From Bacillota bacterium (GTDB lineage Bacteria > Bacillota > Limnochordia > Darwinibacteriales > Darwinibacteriaceae), in contig DUPN01000050.1 in NCBI GenBank assembly GCA_012838305.1, positions 19,962-83,961 on the forward strand: a stretch of DNA of 64,000 nt, given 5' to 3'. The notes below the pieces were generated by a model, which had not been told where the DNA came from, did no database searches, and worked only from the letters and a program-made list of their open reading frames with translations. The first letter of the stretch is position 1; each line of letters starts with the position of its first letter. The translations under genes were made by a program, and so were the position numbers. Positions 1 to 6,797 of the stretch are shown here, piece after piece.

Positions 1-18
1 AGAAAAGGAGGAGGTGCC

Positions 19-897
19 ATGATCAATCCAGAATTTGCCCTAAGAGTTGTTATACTGCTAGGAGTCACAGGCCTAATCTCCCTTTTCTACTGGCGCTTAG
101 GAAACCGTGTCTTTCGTTTCCTCAAAATGAGGAGCCCCAGAGTCTGGCTGACCATTGTTTCCACCCTTTTGGGCGGGGCCACCATGTTCCTGCTCTTTAC
201 GGTCTGGGTATACCATGGATTTGGCTACCAACCTGATATTTACCGCGTAGGCGACCGAGGATCGAATAAGGTAGCCATCACCTTTGACGATGGGCCAAGC
301 GAGGAATTCACCATACCGATCCTAGATATCCTCAAGGAGCTGGACGTTCCGGCCACGTTTTTCATGGTGGGCAAACATGTGGAGAAATATCCCCACGTGG
401 CCCAAAGGATCGTGGAAGACGGACACGCAATTGGCAATCATACCCAGAACCACCGAAACCTACCCACGCTGTCCACAGGCGAGCTCCAGAAGGAGATCGT
501 GGAAGCAACAGCGATCATCACGGAGATAACTGGAGTGTACCCCACCTATGTGCGACCGCCCCGGGGCATGTATGATGACCGTTTTCGCCGCCTGGCCACG
601 CTCTTAGGCCAAGAGATCGTACTGTGGTCTATTTCCACTCGAGATTGGCGCTATGGGGTGACAGCCTCCTACATTGAGCGCCTTGTGGAGAGCAAAGTTC
701 GAGGCGGGGATATAATCCTCTTCCATGACAGCGGCTCCTTAATCAGGAGCGAAGGAGGAGACCGCAGAGCTACTGTCCTGTCCCTGGCCAATGTGATCGC
801 CATCATACGGAGCAAGGGGCTGGAGATCGTCCCCTTAGGTGAGCTGCTTCATAGCGCGCCAGCTGAGACCTTCCCCCAAATCGATCGTCCGGAGTAA
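19..897 (+). CDS. Membrane-anchored polysaccharide deacetylase (NodB fold)
   Basis: Predicted metal-dependent deacetylase acting on N-acetylated glycans of the envelope, in the PdaA/chitin-deacetylase group. Two hydrophobic segments (about residues 8-25 and 43-65) anchor it, placing the catalytic domain outside the cytoplasm. The NodB domain runs from about residue 85 to 275: 'TFDDGP' supplies the catalytic base and metal Asp (D90/D91), 'HTQNH' (141-145) the two metal His, followed by 'RPPRG' and 'LFHDSG' with the last catalytic His. All key residues are present, so it should be active. The ATG sits about 7 bases after AAAAGGAGGAGG. A GNAT gene follows after 9 bases, probably co-transcribed. 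The exact substrate (peptidoglycan or another glycan) cannot be told from sequence. Confidence 0.9.
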   Translation: MINPEFALRVVILLGVTGLISLFYWRLGNRVFRFLKMRSPRVWLTIVSTLLGGATMFLLFTVWVYHGFGYQPDIYRVGDRGSNKVAITFDDGPSEEFTIPILDILKELDVPATFFMVGKHVEKYPHVAQRIVEDGHAIGNHTQNHRNLPTLSTGELQKEIVEATAIITEITGVYPTYVRPPRGMYDDRFRRLATLLGQEIVLWSISTRDWRYGVTASYIERLVESKVRGGDIILFHDSGSLIRSEGGDRRATVLSLANVIAIIRSKGLEIVPLGELLHSAPAETFPQIDRPE

Positions 898-906
898 GGA
901 GGGAGA

Positions 907-1521
907 ATGATGTACATCGAGACGGCATCCCCGCAAGACGCTCGGGCCATTGCCAAGGTGTATCGAGAGGCCTTTCCAGACAGCGTCCGCTTTTTCTTTC
1001 CAAAAAAACCAGAGGAGCAACTCCTTGAACTCTTGGAGCTGACCTTCCTGGCAATTTTCCACCGAGGAGGACAAGCCGCCTTACTCAAGGACGAAGAAAG
1101 TGGAATCATCGGATACTGCTTTTACCTGAACTCTACCGATAAACCCGAGGGGCCAAGATGGGGCCAGCTGCTTAGAACGCTAGGCCAAATGGCCAGGAAA
1201 ATCACCCTGTGCGAAGCGGCGAGACTCCTTTATAACCAGCTTGTCATGGCTGCAGCTGCTCGGCGCACAGAAAAGACACCTAAACCCCAGGCACAGATAT
1301 TGTCTGTGGCCATTTCCCCAGTTTTTCAAGGACAGGGCCTTGGCACTAGGCTCTTGCGTCACGCCATAAAAGAACTAAGACCGCACAGCATAGGCTTGAA
1401 TGTCCGTATGGATAATCTCCCAGGCCGCCGCCTCTACGCATCAACTGGTTTTCTAACCATAGGGGCGACGCGGGACCTCACCGGGGAGTGGCTCATCTTA
1501 AGAAGGCCGTCAGATATCTGA
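907..1521 (+). CDS. GNAT family N-acetyltransferase
   Basis: Acetyl-CoA-dependent N-acetyltransferase of unknown substrate. The C-terminal half carries GNAT motif A, 'SVAISPVFQGQGLGTRLL' (about residues 133-150), with the QxxGxG pyrophosphate-binding loop, then 'GLNVRMDN' and 'LYASTGF', matching the motif B region. The first 120 residues are less conserved and may give specificity. The start is one of two adjacent ATGs after AAGGAGGG. It lies 9 bases downstream of the deacetylase and probably shares its transcript. A perfect 26-base palindrome overlapping the stop codon ends the unit. Confidence 0.85.
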   Translation: MMYIETASPQDARAIAKVYREAFPDSVRFFFPKKPEEQLLELLELTFLAIFHRGGQAALLKDEESGIIGYCFYLNSTDKPEGPRWGQLLRTLGQMARKITLCEAARLLYNQLVMAAAARRTEKTPKPQAQILSVAISPVFQGQGLGTRLLRHAIKELRPHSIGLNVRMDNLPGRRLYASTGFLTIGATRDLTGEWLILRRPSDI

Positions 1522-1528
1522 CGGCCTT
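1503..1528 (+). terminator. Palindromic terminator-like hairpin overlapping the GNAT stop codon
   Basis: AAGGCCGTCAGAT/ATCTGACGGCCTT is a perfect 26-base inverted repeat followed by TTTAA. The TGA of the GNAT gene lies inside it. The U-tract is short, so termination may be partial. The next genes are on the opposite strand. Confidence 0.6.
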
Positions 1529-1542
1529 TAACCTACCTACGG

Positions 1543-1824
1543 CTAATCCTTCCTCCTGCCGCGAGCCATGCGCTCAAGCAAGAGGGCACGTTTCTGCCTA
1601 ATTCGCTCCTGAACCTGCTCCGTTTGCTCCAAATCCAGATGGGCTTCCATCAGTTCGCCCCCCTCTACCCGCACCAGAAGCCAGACGCCCTCTCCACTTC
1701 CAACTGGCAGACTGCTGAGGGGGACCTGAAGCTGGGTTTGCTGCTCCCCTTCCACGAGAAGTACCGCTGTGATATTATCCACGAAACGATCGATAACAGC
1801 CGAAACGAACTGTTCGTTCTTAAT
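1543..1824 (-). CDS. DUF3006 domain protein (probable ATT start)
   Basis: Small acidic protein of the DUF3006 family, which commonly accompanies ComEC-like MBL proteins, as here. The ORF track begins at GTG 1782, but that cuts off the conserved family opening. Reading upstream in frame gives 'SAVIDRFVDN' before 'ITAVLLVEGE', the typical DUF3006 N-terminus. No ATG, GTG or TTG exists between that motif and the upstream stop region. The best start is ATT at 1824, whose last T overlaps the TAA of the MBL gene, about 9 bases after AAAGGAG. Length would be about 93 residues. The C-terminal third is a charged helix. Function unknown; translational coupling to the upstream gene is likely. Confidence 0.75.
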   Translation of the reverse strand: MKNEQFVSAVIDRFVDNITAVLLVEGEQQTQLQVPLSSLPVGSGEGVWLLVRVEGGELMEAHLDLEQTEQVQERIRQKRALLLERMARGRRKD

Positions 1825-2914
1825 CCTCCTCCACTCCTTTAATGTAGGCCAGACCCTGCTGCTTAATCTCTTCTATCCTCTGGGGCCCTAATCCAGAGAC
1901 CCACTTTAAGTCATCGACACTCCGAAGGGGAAAGGACTCCCGCAGGGCCAGAATCTCCCGGGCCCGCGCCGGCCCTATGTGCACGATGCGCTGCAAATCC
2001 AGGAAGGAGGCTGTATTCAGCTCCACACGCCCCTGGGTGTCCATATCCTTTTGATAGCCACTGCCGAGGGGAAGAGGCGACTCGCCGCTGGCAAACGAGA
2101 CAAGGTCATAACTGGTTCCATTGGTTGACACGACTATGGTCCCGTTTTGGTCCGTGCCATAAAGGTACACGCCTAGGATCTTCAGGCGATTGACAACCTC
2201 CTCATGGGGGTGGCCAAAACTGTTTTGCCGGCCCGCCGAATAGATGGCCGCCTCGGGACGAACAGCCAACAAGAACTCTAACGATGATGAGGTACGTGAA
2301 CCGTGGTGACCGAGCTGCAAAATTTGCGCCTTGAGGGGTTGACTTCCTTGGAGCATGCGAGTCTCTGCCCTCCGTTCGGCGTCACCGGTAAAGAGCAATG
2401 CGATCTGGCCGTATACAGCACGCACCACAATATTCGAGTCATGGAGGTTGGTGCCAACTTCTGCCGGATTCAGCACTTCCAACGTGAGTGGACCGAACTG
2501 AAAGAGCTCCCCGGCACGGGGTTCGTAATAGTAGGCGTCACTTTCCAAAATCGCATCAACGACATCCTCAAACAGCATGGTACTATGCTCATAACCGGAC
2601 ATCCAGACTTCCGAGACCTCAAAGGTGCGCAGAACCTCCGGTGCCTGGCCGATATGATCGGCGTGGGGATGGGTGATGATGAAGAGGTCGATGGTCTCCA
2701 CACCAAGATCATGCAGAAAGTCCAGCACATCGCGGCTGTCCCTGTTCCCTGCATCGATCAGGATAGTAAACCCGGGCCCCCTAAGCAGAGTGGACTCCGC
2801 CTGACCTACGTCGAGATAAAATACCTGCATTTCTTGTAGCGCCAGAGAAGTGCCTGCGACTGCACTCACTAAGAGCAGAGTCACCAAACAGACACTTAAC
2901 CATTTTCTACCCAC
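1820..2914 (-). CDS. Exported ComEC-like MBL-fold hydrolase with C-terminal ComEA-type helix-hairpin-helix
   Basis: Metallo-beta-lactamase-fold protein of the ComEC/Rec2 hydrolase type (COG2333-like), joined to a ComEA-like DNA-binding helix-hairpin-helix repeat. It has the metal site 'HPHADH', then 'LFTGDAE' and 'LGHHGS'. The C-terminal 60 residues ('VELNTASFLDLQRIVHIGP', 'WVSGLGPQRI') hold two HhH units. The ORF track starts at TTG 2983, which has no Shine-Dalgarno. GTG 2914 lies downstream of AGGAGAAGGCGGGG and gives a clean Sec signal peptide (GRKWLSVCLVTLLLVSAVAG, cleavage after SLA), so I prefer it. Probably a secreted or periplasmic nuclease/phosphodiesterase; a role in DNA uptake is possible but there is no transmembrane channel domain. 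It follows the PBP gene closely and is coupled to the DUF3006 gene. Confidence 0.8.
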   Translation of the reverse strand: MGRKWLSVCLVTLLLVSAVAGTSLALQEMQVFYLDVGQAESTLLRGPGFTILIDAGNRDSRDVLDFLHDLGVETIDLFIITHPHADHIGQAPEVLRTFEVSEVWMSGYEHSTMLFEDVVDAILESDAYYYEPRAGELFQFGPLTLEVLNPAEVGTNLHDSNIVVRAVYGQIALLFTGDAERRAETRMLQGSQPLKAQILQLGHHGSRTSSSLEFLLAVRPEAAIYSAGRQNSFGHPHEEVVNRLKILGVYLYGTDQNGTIVVSTNGTSYDLVSFASGESPLPLGSGYQKDMDTQGRVELNTASFLDLQRIVHIGPARAREILALRESFPLRSVDDLKWVSGLGPQRIEEIKQQGLAYIKGVEED

Positions 2915-2993
2915 AGAACAACCCCGCCTTCTCCTGGTAAATTCTGTCTTCGCCAGAGATGTCCCCGTCTCCTTCCGAGCCAAAGCATATTGG

Positions 2994-4958
2994 TTATTGC
3001 ATCAAGGCTCGCAGGAAGTCTCGGGCTAGGGGAGCTGCGGTTTGACCTCCAACTCCACCTTCTTCCACCAGAACCGCAAAGGCGATCCTTTGACCACTAG
3101 GTAGCTCCGTATGTCCGGCAAACCAGGCATGCATTCCTCCACCCACCACTTCAGCCGTCCCCGTCTTTCCAAAGACACTAAGACCAGCATCTCTTAAGAT
3201 CGTCCCTGTGCCCGTCAAGACCACATCTTGCAGCATTCCATTCATTTGAACCACCGTTTCTGGCTTCAAGGCAGCACTGGGCGGATCCAGCTCTCTGCCG
3301 CTGATGAGATGAACCGGGGGGACATGCCCGTCATTGGCGAACACGCTAAAGATCTGAGCAAGGTGCAACGGGGTTAGCAAGACCTGGTCCTGGCCAATGG
3401 AGGACCAGGCTAGGGCCACTCGGCTGCGCTGCGGCGTACCCACCTGTCCTGGAACCATGGGCAGCCCGAGCTGAAAGCTTTGATCCAAACCGAGGCGGGA
3501 AAAATATTCTTGCAATTTGGCCGCACCCAGATTCAAGCCCACCTGGGCCACGGTGGTATTAATCGACTCTACCACCGCTAGATGCAGATTATGTTCGCCA
3601 AAGACCTGTCTTTGATAATTGCGTACGATGTTACCCTCCACCACCAGTTCCCCAGAATCGGTGAAACTGCTTTCCGGTTCATAGAGCCCCTGGTCCAAAG
3701 CTGCAGCCACCGTTACCACCTTAAAGACAGAACCCGGCGGGTACAGTCCCTGCACAGCCCGGTTAAACATGGGGCGGCGCAAATCACCACTGAGCTCCTG
3801 CCAGCGCTCGGTACTGATCCCGCCCACGAAGTCATTGCCATCGTAGCTTGGCGTAGAGGCCAGGGCCAAAATGGCTCCGGTTTGGGCGTCCAAGACCACG
3901 AAGGCTCCAATGCGATCGCCTAAAGTGTCATGCGCCAGCCCTTGCAGGCGGCTGTCGATGGTGGTTACCACATCTTCCCCATCCAGCACCGGTTTTTCCG
4001 CCAGAAGGGTGCGGGAATCTCCCGTTATTACATGGAAACGGTAACCAGGGCGTCCCCGCAGCTGATCGTCTTGACTCTGTTCCAAGCCTGAACGTCCCAC
4101 GATCTCTCCACTCATGTATTCCCGCTCGGGATAGGCGTCCAACATAGCGGCGGTCACCTCACCAGGATAGCCAGTAATATGGGTGGCGTAGGCGCCCTGT
4201 GGGTAGCTTCGGGCCTCGACTCTTCGGAAAAAGATGCCTGGAATGGGCCGCAATACGGGATCGACCCGATGATACTCTGCCTCCCTGATGCGAATCAGGG
4301 GGACAAACCAGTGCCCCTGTACGCCGGGTGCTTGGTACTGTCTCTGTACATAGTCAGGATCAAGACCTAGTTCAGTCTGTAAAGCTGCCAACAGCCTGTC
4401 GGGATCCGTAATGCGATCAGGTTGGACACCCACGGCTACAAGACTTCCCTCCCCAGCCAGGATTTGGCCATCGCGATCCAGAATCTGTCCGCGTTTTGGC
4501 TCGAGGCGTTCCCTCATGTAGTCGGCTTGAAGTCCATAGGCAGGTAAGGGCAGGTTGTTCTCCCACTGCACCTTCCACTGATCGAAGATGGTCTGCCGTT
4601 TCAGGTGCAGGTTGGCCGTTACCACCATGGGTTCAAAATAACGGCTTTCATAGCGCAGCGCGAAGGTATAGACGGCATCTGTGTTCTCCTTGGAAAGGAG
4701 CGCAAAATCGCTCAGTTCCATCGACGACAGGCCGAAGGCTTGACCAAACTGACGATAGGCCTGTCCCAACTCGCCTGCGGGATAGGGCTCCCCTTGGTAG
4801 TACAGCTCTAGGCCATCAAGGTCTTCTGCCACAATCTGCTCCAGAAACGCTTCCGCCGTATCAGCCGGATCCTTTTGCAAATAATACCAGACCACAAACC
4901 CTCCTACAGCTCCTGCAACAAGGAGAATAACTACAGCTGCCAGCACAGACTTTTTCAT
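2994..4958 (-). CDS. Class B penicillin-binding protein with MecA-like N-terminal domain
   Basis: DD-transpeptidase that cross-links peptidoglycan outside the membrane. Order: one TM segment (about residues 4-26), an NTF2-like MecA_N domain (about 30-140), a PBP dimerisation domain (about 150-310) and a penicillin-binding transpeptidase domain (about 335 to the end). The three active-site motifs are present: SxxK in 'PPGSVFKVV', SxN in 'VESINTT' and KTG in 'FGKTGTAEV'. About 654 residues, normal for PBP2a/PbpC-like proteins. The track starts at GTG 4973, but that codon lies in the ribosome-binding stretch; ATG 4958 is 7 bases after GAGGAG. The MBL/HhH gene follows on the same strand. Confidence 0.92.
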   Translation of the reverse strand: MKKSVLAAVVILLVAGAVGGFVVWYYLQKDPADTAEAFLEQIVAEDLDGLELYYQGEPYPAGELGQAYRQFGQAFGLSSMELSDFALLSKENTDAVYTFALRYESRYFEPMVVTANLHLKRQTIFDQWKVQWENNLPLPAYGLQADYMRERLEPKRGQILDRDGQILAGEGSLVAVGVQPDRITDPDRLLAALQTELGLDPDYVQRQYQAPGVQGHWFVPLIRIREAEYHRVDPVLRPIPGIFFRRVEARSYPQGAYATHITGYPGEVTAAMLDAYPEREYMSGEIVGRSGLEQSQDDQLRGRPGYRFHVITGDSRTLLAEKPVLDGEDVVTTIDSRLQGLAHDTLGDRIGAFVVLDAQTGAILALASTPSYDGNDFVGGISTERWQELSGDLRRPMFNRAVQGLYPPGSVFKVVTVAAALDQGLYEPESSFTDSGELVVEGNIVRNYQRQVFGEHNLHLAVVESINTTVAQVGLNLGAAKLQEYFSRLGLDQSFQLGLPMVPGQVGTPQRSRVALAWSSIGQDQVLLTPLHLAQIFSVFANDGHVPPVHLISGRELDPPSAALKPETVVQMNGMLQDVVLTGTGTILRDAGLSVFGKTGTAEVVGGGMHAWFAGHTELPSGQRIAFAVLVEEGGVGGQTAAPLARDFLRALMQ

Positions 4959-5102
4959 AATGTCTCTCCTCACGTTTCAATCTTAAGGTATCGATCACAT
5001 CCTTCGAAGACAGGATCTGATTCCTGCCTTACGGACTCAAAAAACTCCATCATCCATGCTTAAAAGCGTTTTACCAACACTTCTCCTTGTCAACCCTTTT
5101 AC

Positions 5103-5132
5103 TTGACAGAATCCAAAGTAATATGCTATACT
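5103..5132 (+). promoter_or_regulatory. Sigma-A type promoter for the riboswitch-veg transcript
   Basis: TTGACA (5103-5108), an 18-base spacer, then TATACT (5127-5132) with an extended -10 (TGC before TATACT). It lies just upstream of the c-di-AMP aptamer and points to veg. Confidence 0.75.
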
Positions 5133-5159
5133 ATAGATACACCATTGCAGTGCGCCTAA

Positions 5160-5365
5160 GCGTTCGTATTGCGATGCTACGATCTCCGAATATCATGGAT
5201 ATGGATGTTTCACAATGTGAGACATCAGTGCCGGCCATATGGCACAGCTTGCAGAGCAAGCAAAATGACAGCGGGGGAACCAATTTTGTGGGGTGAATCT
5301 TGCTTCGGCAGGAAGGGCAACTTGGATGCCCTAATCCGTCAGCTAACCTCGTAGGAGTATGCCAA
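5160..5365 (+). promoter_or_regulatory. ydaO/yuaA-type cyclic di-AMP riboswitch
   Basis: The leader carries the most conserved blocks of the ydaO-yuaA aptamer: 'CTCCGAAT', then 'ACAGCGGGGGAACCAATTTT', 'GGGGTGAATC', a variable hairpin 'AGGGCAACTTGGATGCCCT' and 'CCGTCAGCTAACCTCGTAGG'. Spacing fits the family. It is preceded by a good promoter and followed directly by a rho-independent terminator before veg, so ligand binding would be expected to reduce veg expression, as for known members. The 5' boundary is approximate; CTACGA near 5180 can pair with TCGTAG near 5350. Confidence 0.9.
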
Positions 5366-5409
5366 GCGCGATCACTGAGACTGAGGTCTCAGCGACTAGC
5401 GCTTTTTTT
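5365..5409 (+). terminator. Riboswitch expression-platform terminator
   Basis: Nested hairpin AGCGC...CTGAGAC-TGAG-GTCTCAG...AGCGCT followed by seven T. It lies between the c-di-AMP aptamer and veg and is the likely ligand-controlled terminator. Confidence 0.85.
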
Positions 5410-5469
5410 GTCCCCGGGATCAAATCCCGCTCCGATAGACGAGAACTAACTAGAAGGGGTTGAAGATCA

Positions 5470-5730
5470 ATGGCTGTAGAAAAGCAAACTACCATCGAAG
5501 ACATCAAACACCATCTAGAATCCAATCTGGGTAAGAAGGTGTTCATTCGCGCCAGCAAAGGCCGCCGTCGATTCCTAGAGTCCGAAGGTACACTCGTAGA
5601 AACCTATCCAAAACTCTTCGTCGTTGACCTAGATGAAACAGCGGTACGCCGACGCTCCTATACTTATGCAGACGTCCTAACCGCAAATGTTGAAGTAACC
5701 ATCGACAACAAGAGGGTCGGTTCACACTAG
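5470..5730 (+). CDS. veg: Veg family protein
   Basis: 86-residue Veg protein, full length for the family. It has the conserved opening and core 'IKHHLESNLGKKVFIRASKG' and 'RRRSYTYADVLT'. In Bacillus subtilis, Veg is abundant and affects biofilm matrix expression; its biochemical role is unsettled. The ATG lies after AGAAGGGGTTGAAG. Its leader contains a strong promoter, a c-di-AMP riboswitch and a terminator, so expression is probably set by c-di-AMP, tying it to cell-wall and osmotic signalling. A strong bidirectional hairpin follows. Confidence 0.93.
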   Translation: MAVEKQTTIEDIKHHLESNLGKKVFIRASKGRRRFLESEGTLVETYPKLFVVDLDETAVRRRSYTYADVLTANVEVTIDNKRVGSH

Positions 5731-5754
5731 GACTGTTCTTTCGGTTACCTCCCA

Positions 5755-5786
5755 CAAAAAACCAAGGGCCCATCCCTTGGTTTTTT
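5755..5786. terminator. Bidirectional terminator between veg and the HD hydrolase
   Basis: CAAAAAACCAAGGG-CCCAT-CCCTTGGTTTTTTCT: A-rich on one side, T-rich on the other, so it can end both convergent genes. Confidence 0.85.
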
Positions 5787-5790
5787 CTCG

Positions 5791-6399
5791 TTATCCGAAA
5801 AGTTCTCCTGCACTTTCCCTACGGAAACGCTCGACAAAATCCTGAACAAAGCGGTCTTTCTCGTCAAAAAACTCCAGCGACTCTCTGTAATTTAGGAGTT
5901 TCCGAACCCTTTGCGCCTGTTCGACGTAATGGTCTCGGTAAAACTGCAGTGAATGCTCCACGGTTTCTCTGCGATAAGCGCTGTGCCAGAAGTTGAGCCA
6001 AATCTCCTGGCTACCGAAGTGGTCAAGAATGTCCGCATCCTGCACAAGCCGCACATAGTCGGGGTACTCTCGGGTCTTACGGAGAGTATGTGCGCCCACG
6101 ATCTCCACAATCAAATCCAGTTTGCATGGGGGTACATGATCACGCAAGAGTTCTCGGCAAATGAGTGCTCCATACTCCCAGTGCGGTTCAATGCCCTTTC
6201 CCACGTCATGAAACCAAGCACCTAAGAGGATGATCGGATCGTAGCTGTCCTGATCTGGCAAAATTTTTTCTCGAAGCCGTAGGGCAATTTGGCCAACCCT
6301 TTGTCCATGGTAATAAGCATAGCCGGGCTCACGGTCTGGATGTGACTGCCTCTTACCCATGCTTTCCCAGGCTTTTTCCTTCAGCATAACGAAATCCAT
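5791..6399 (-). CDS. HD domain phosphohydrolase
   Basis: Metal-dependent phosphohydrolase of the HD superfamily, substrate unknown. Visible metal ligands are H in 'YHGQRVGQIAL', HD in 'GAWFHDVGKG', H in 'VGAHTLRKT' and D in 'VQDADILDHFG', so the site is complete. The C-terminal 60 residues form charged helices. About 202 residues. The track start (GTG 6417) lies in the ribosome-binding region; ATG 6399 follows GAAGGAG by 9 bases. It stands alone between veg and feoA. Similar small HD proteins act on nucleotides or are linked to tRNA and stress metabolism; nothing here decides. Confidence 0.82.
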   Translation of the reverse strand: MDFVMLKEKAWESMGKRQSHPDREPGYAYYHGQRVGQIALRLREKILPDQDSYDPIILLGAWFHDVGKGIEPHWEYGALICRELLRDHVPPCKLDLIVEIVGAHTLRKTREYPDYVRLVQDADILDHFGSQEIWLNFWHSAYRRETVEHSLQFYRDHYVEQAQRVRKLLNYRESLEFFDEKDRFVQDFVERFRRESAGELFG

Positions 6400-6542
6400 A
6401 TACCTTTGCTCCTTCACATCAGTCTGTTCTAGCTATTCGCACCTCCAGCCCCAAACCCTGTCGAAATTCTAAGTCAACGGCACCAATCGCTGCCTCTTAC
6501 ATAGTCTAGTACGATGAATCCCTTGAAAGGAAGTGCTCCTTC

Positions 6543-6797
6543 ATGGTCTTGGCTGATCTAAAGCCTGGTGAATCAGGGATCATCCAGAGTATCAAAGCCG
6601 AAGACCTCTTACTGCGTCGGCTCTTGGATTTGGGTTTTGTACCCGGAACTTTGATTCAGGTCTGCTTCAGCAGCCGCCGGGGGGATCCCATCGCCTACCG
6701 GGTGCGCGGCACGGTTTTAGCCCTGCGACGCTCTACAGCTGACAAAATCATCATTCGTTATCTAGGAGGGTCGGCTCTGTGTCCCCACGAAACCTAA
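6543..6797 (+). CDS. feoA: FeoA ferrous iron transport accessory protein
   Basis: 84-residue SH3-like FeoA, cytoplasmic partner of the FeoB iron transporter. Conserved features are 'LKPGESGIIQSI', 'RRLLDLGFVPGT' and the C-terminal beta segment 'YRVRGTVLALRR'. The ATG follows AAAGGAAG. It overlaps feoB by 19 bases, so the two are translationally linked. I see no FeoC gene. Confidence 0.93.
   Translation: MVLADLKPGESGIIQSIKAEDLLLRRLLDLGFVPGTLIQVCFSSRRGDPIAYRVRGTVLALRRSTADKIIIRYLGGSALCPHET

Noticed and set aside
5087-5354. Two plus ORFs of 69 and 61 residues before veg
   Set aside because: They cover the promoter and the c-di-AMP riboswitch; RNA structure explains the sequence.
6418-6542. Fur or DtxR operator before feoA
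   Set aside because: No convincing palindrome of either consensus is present.
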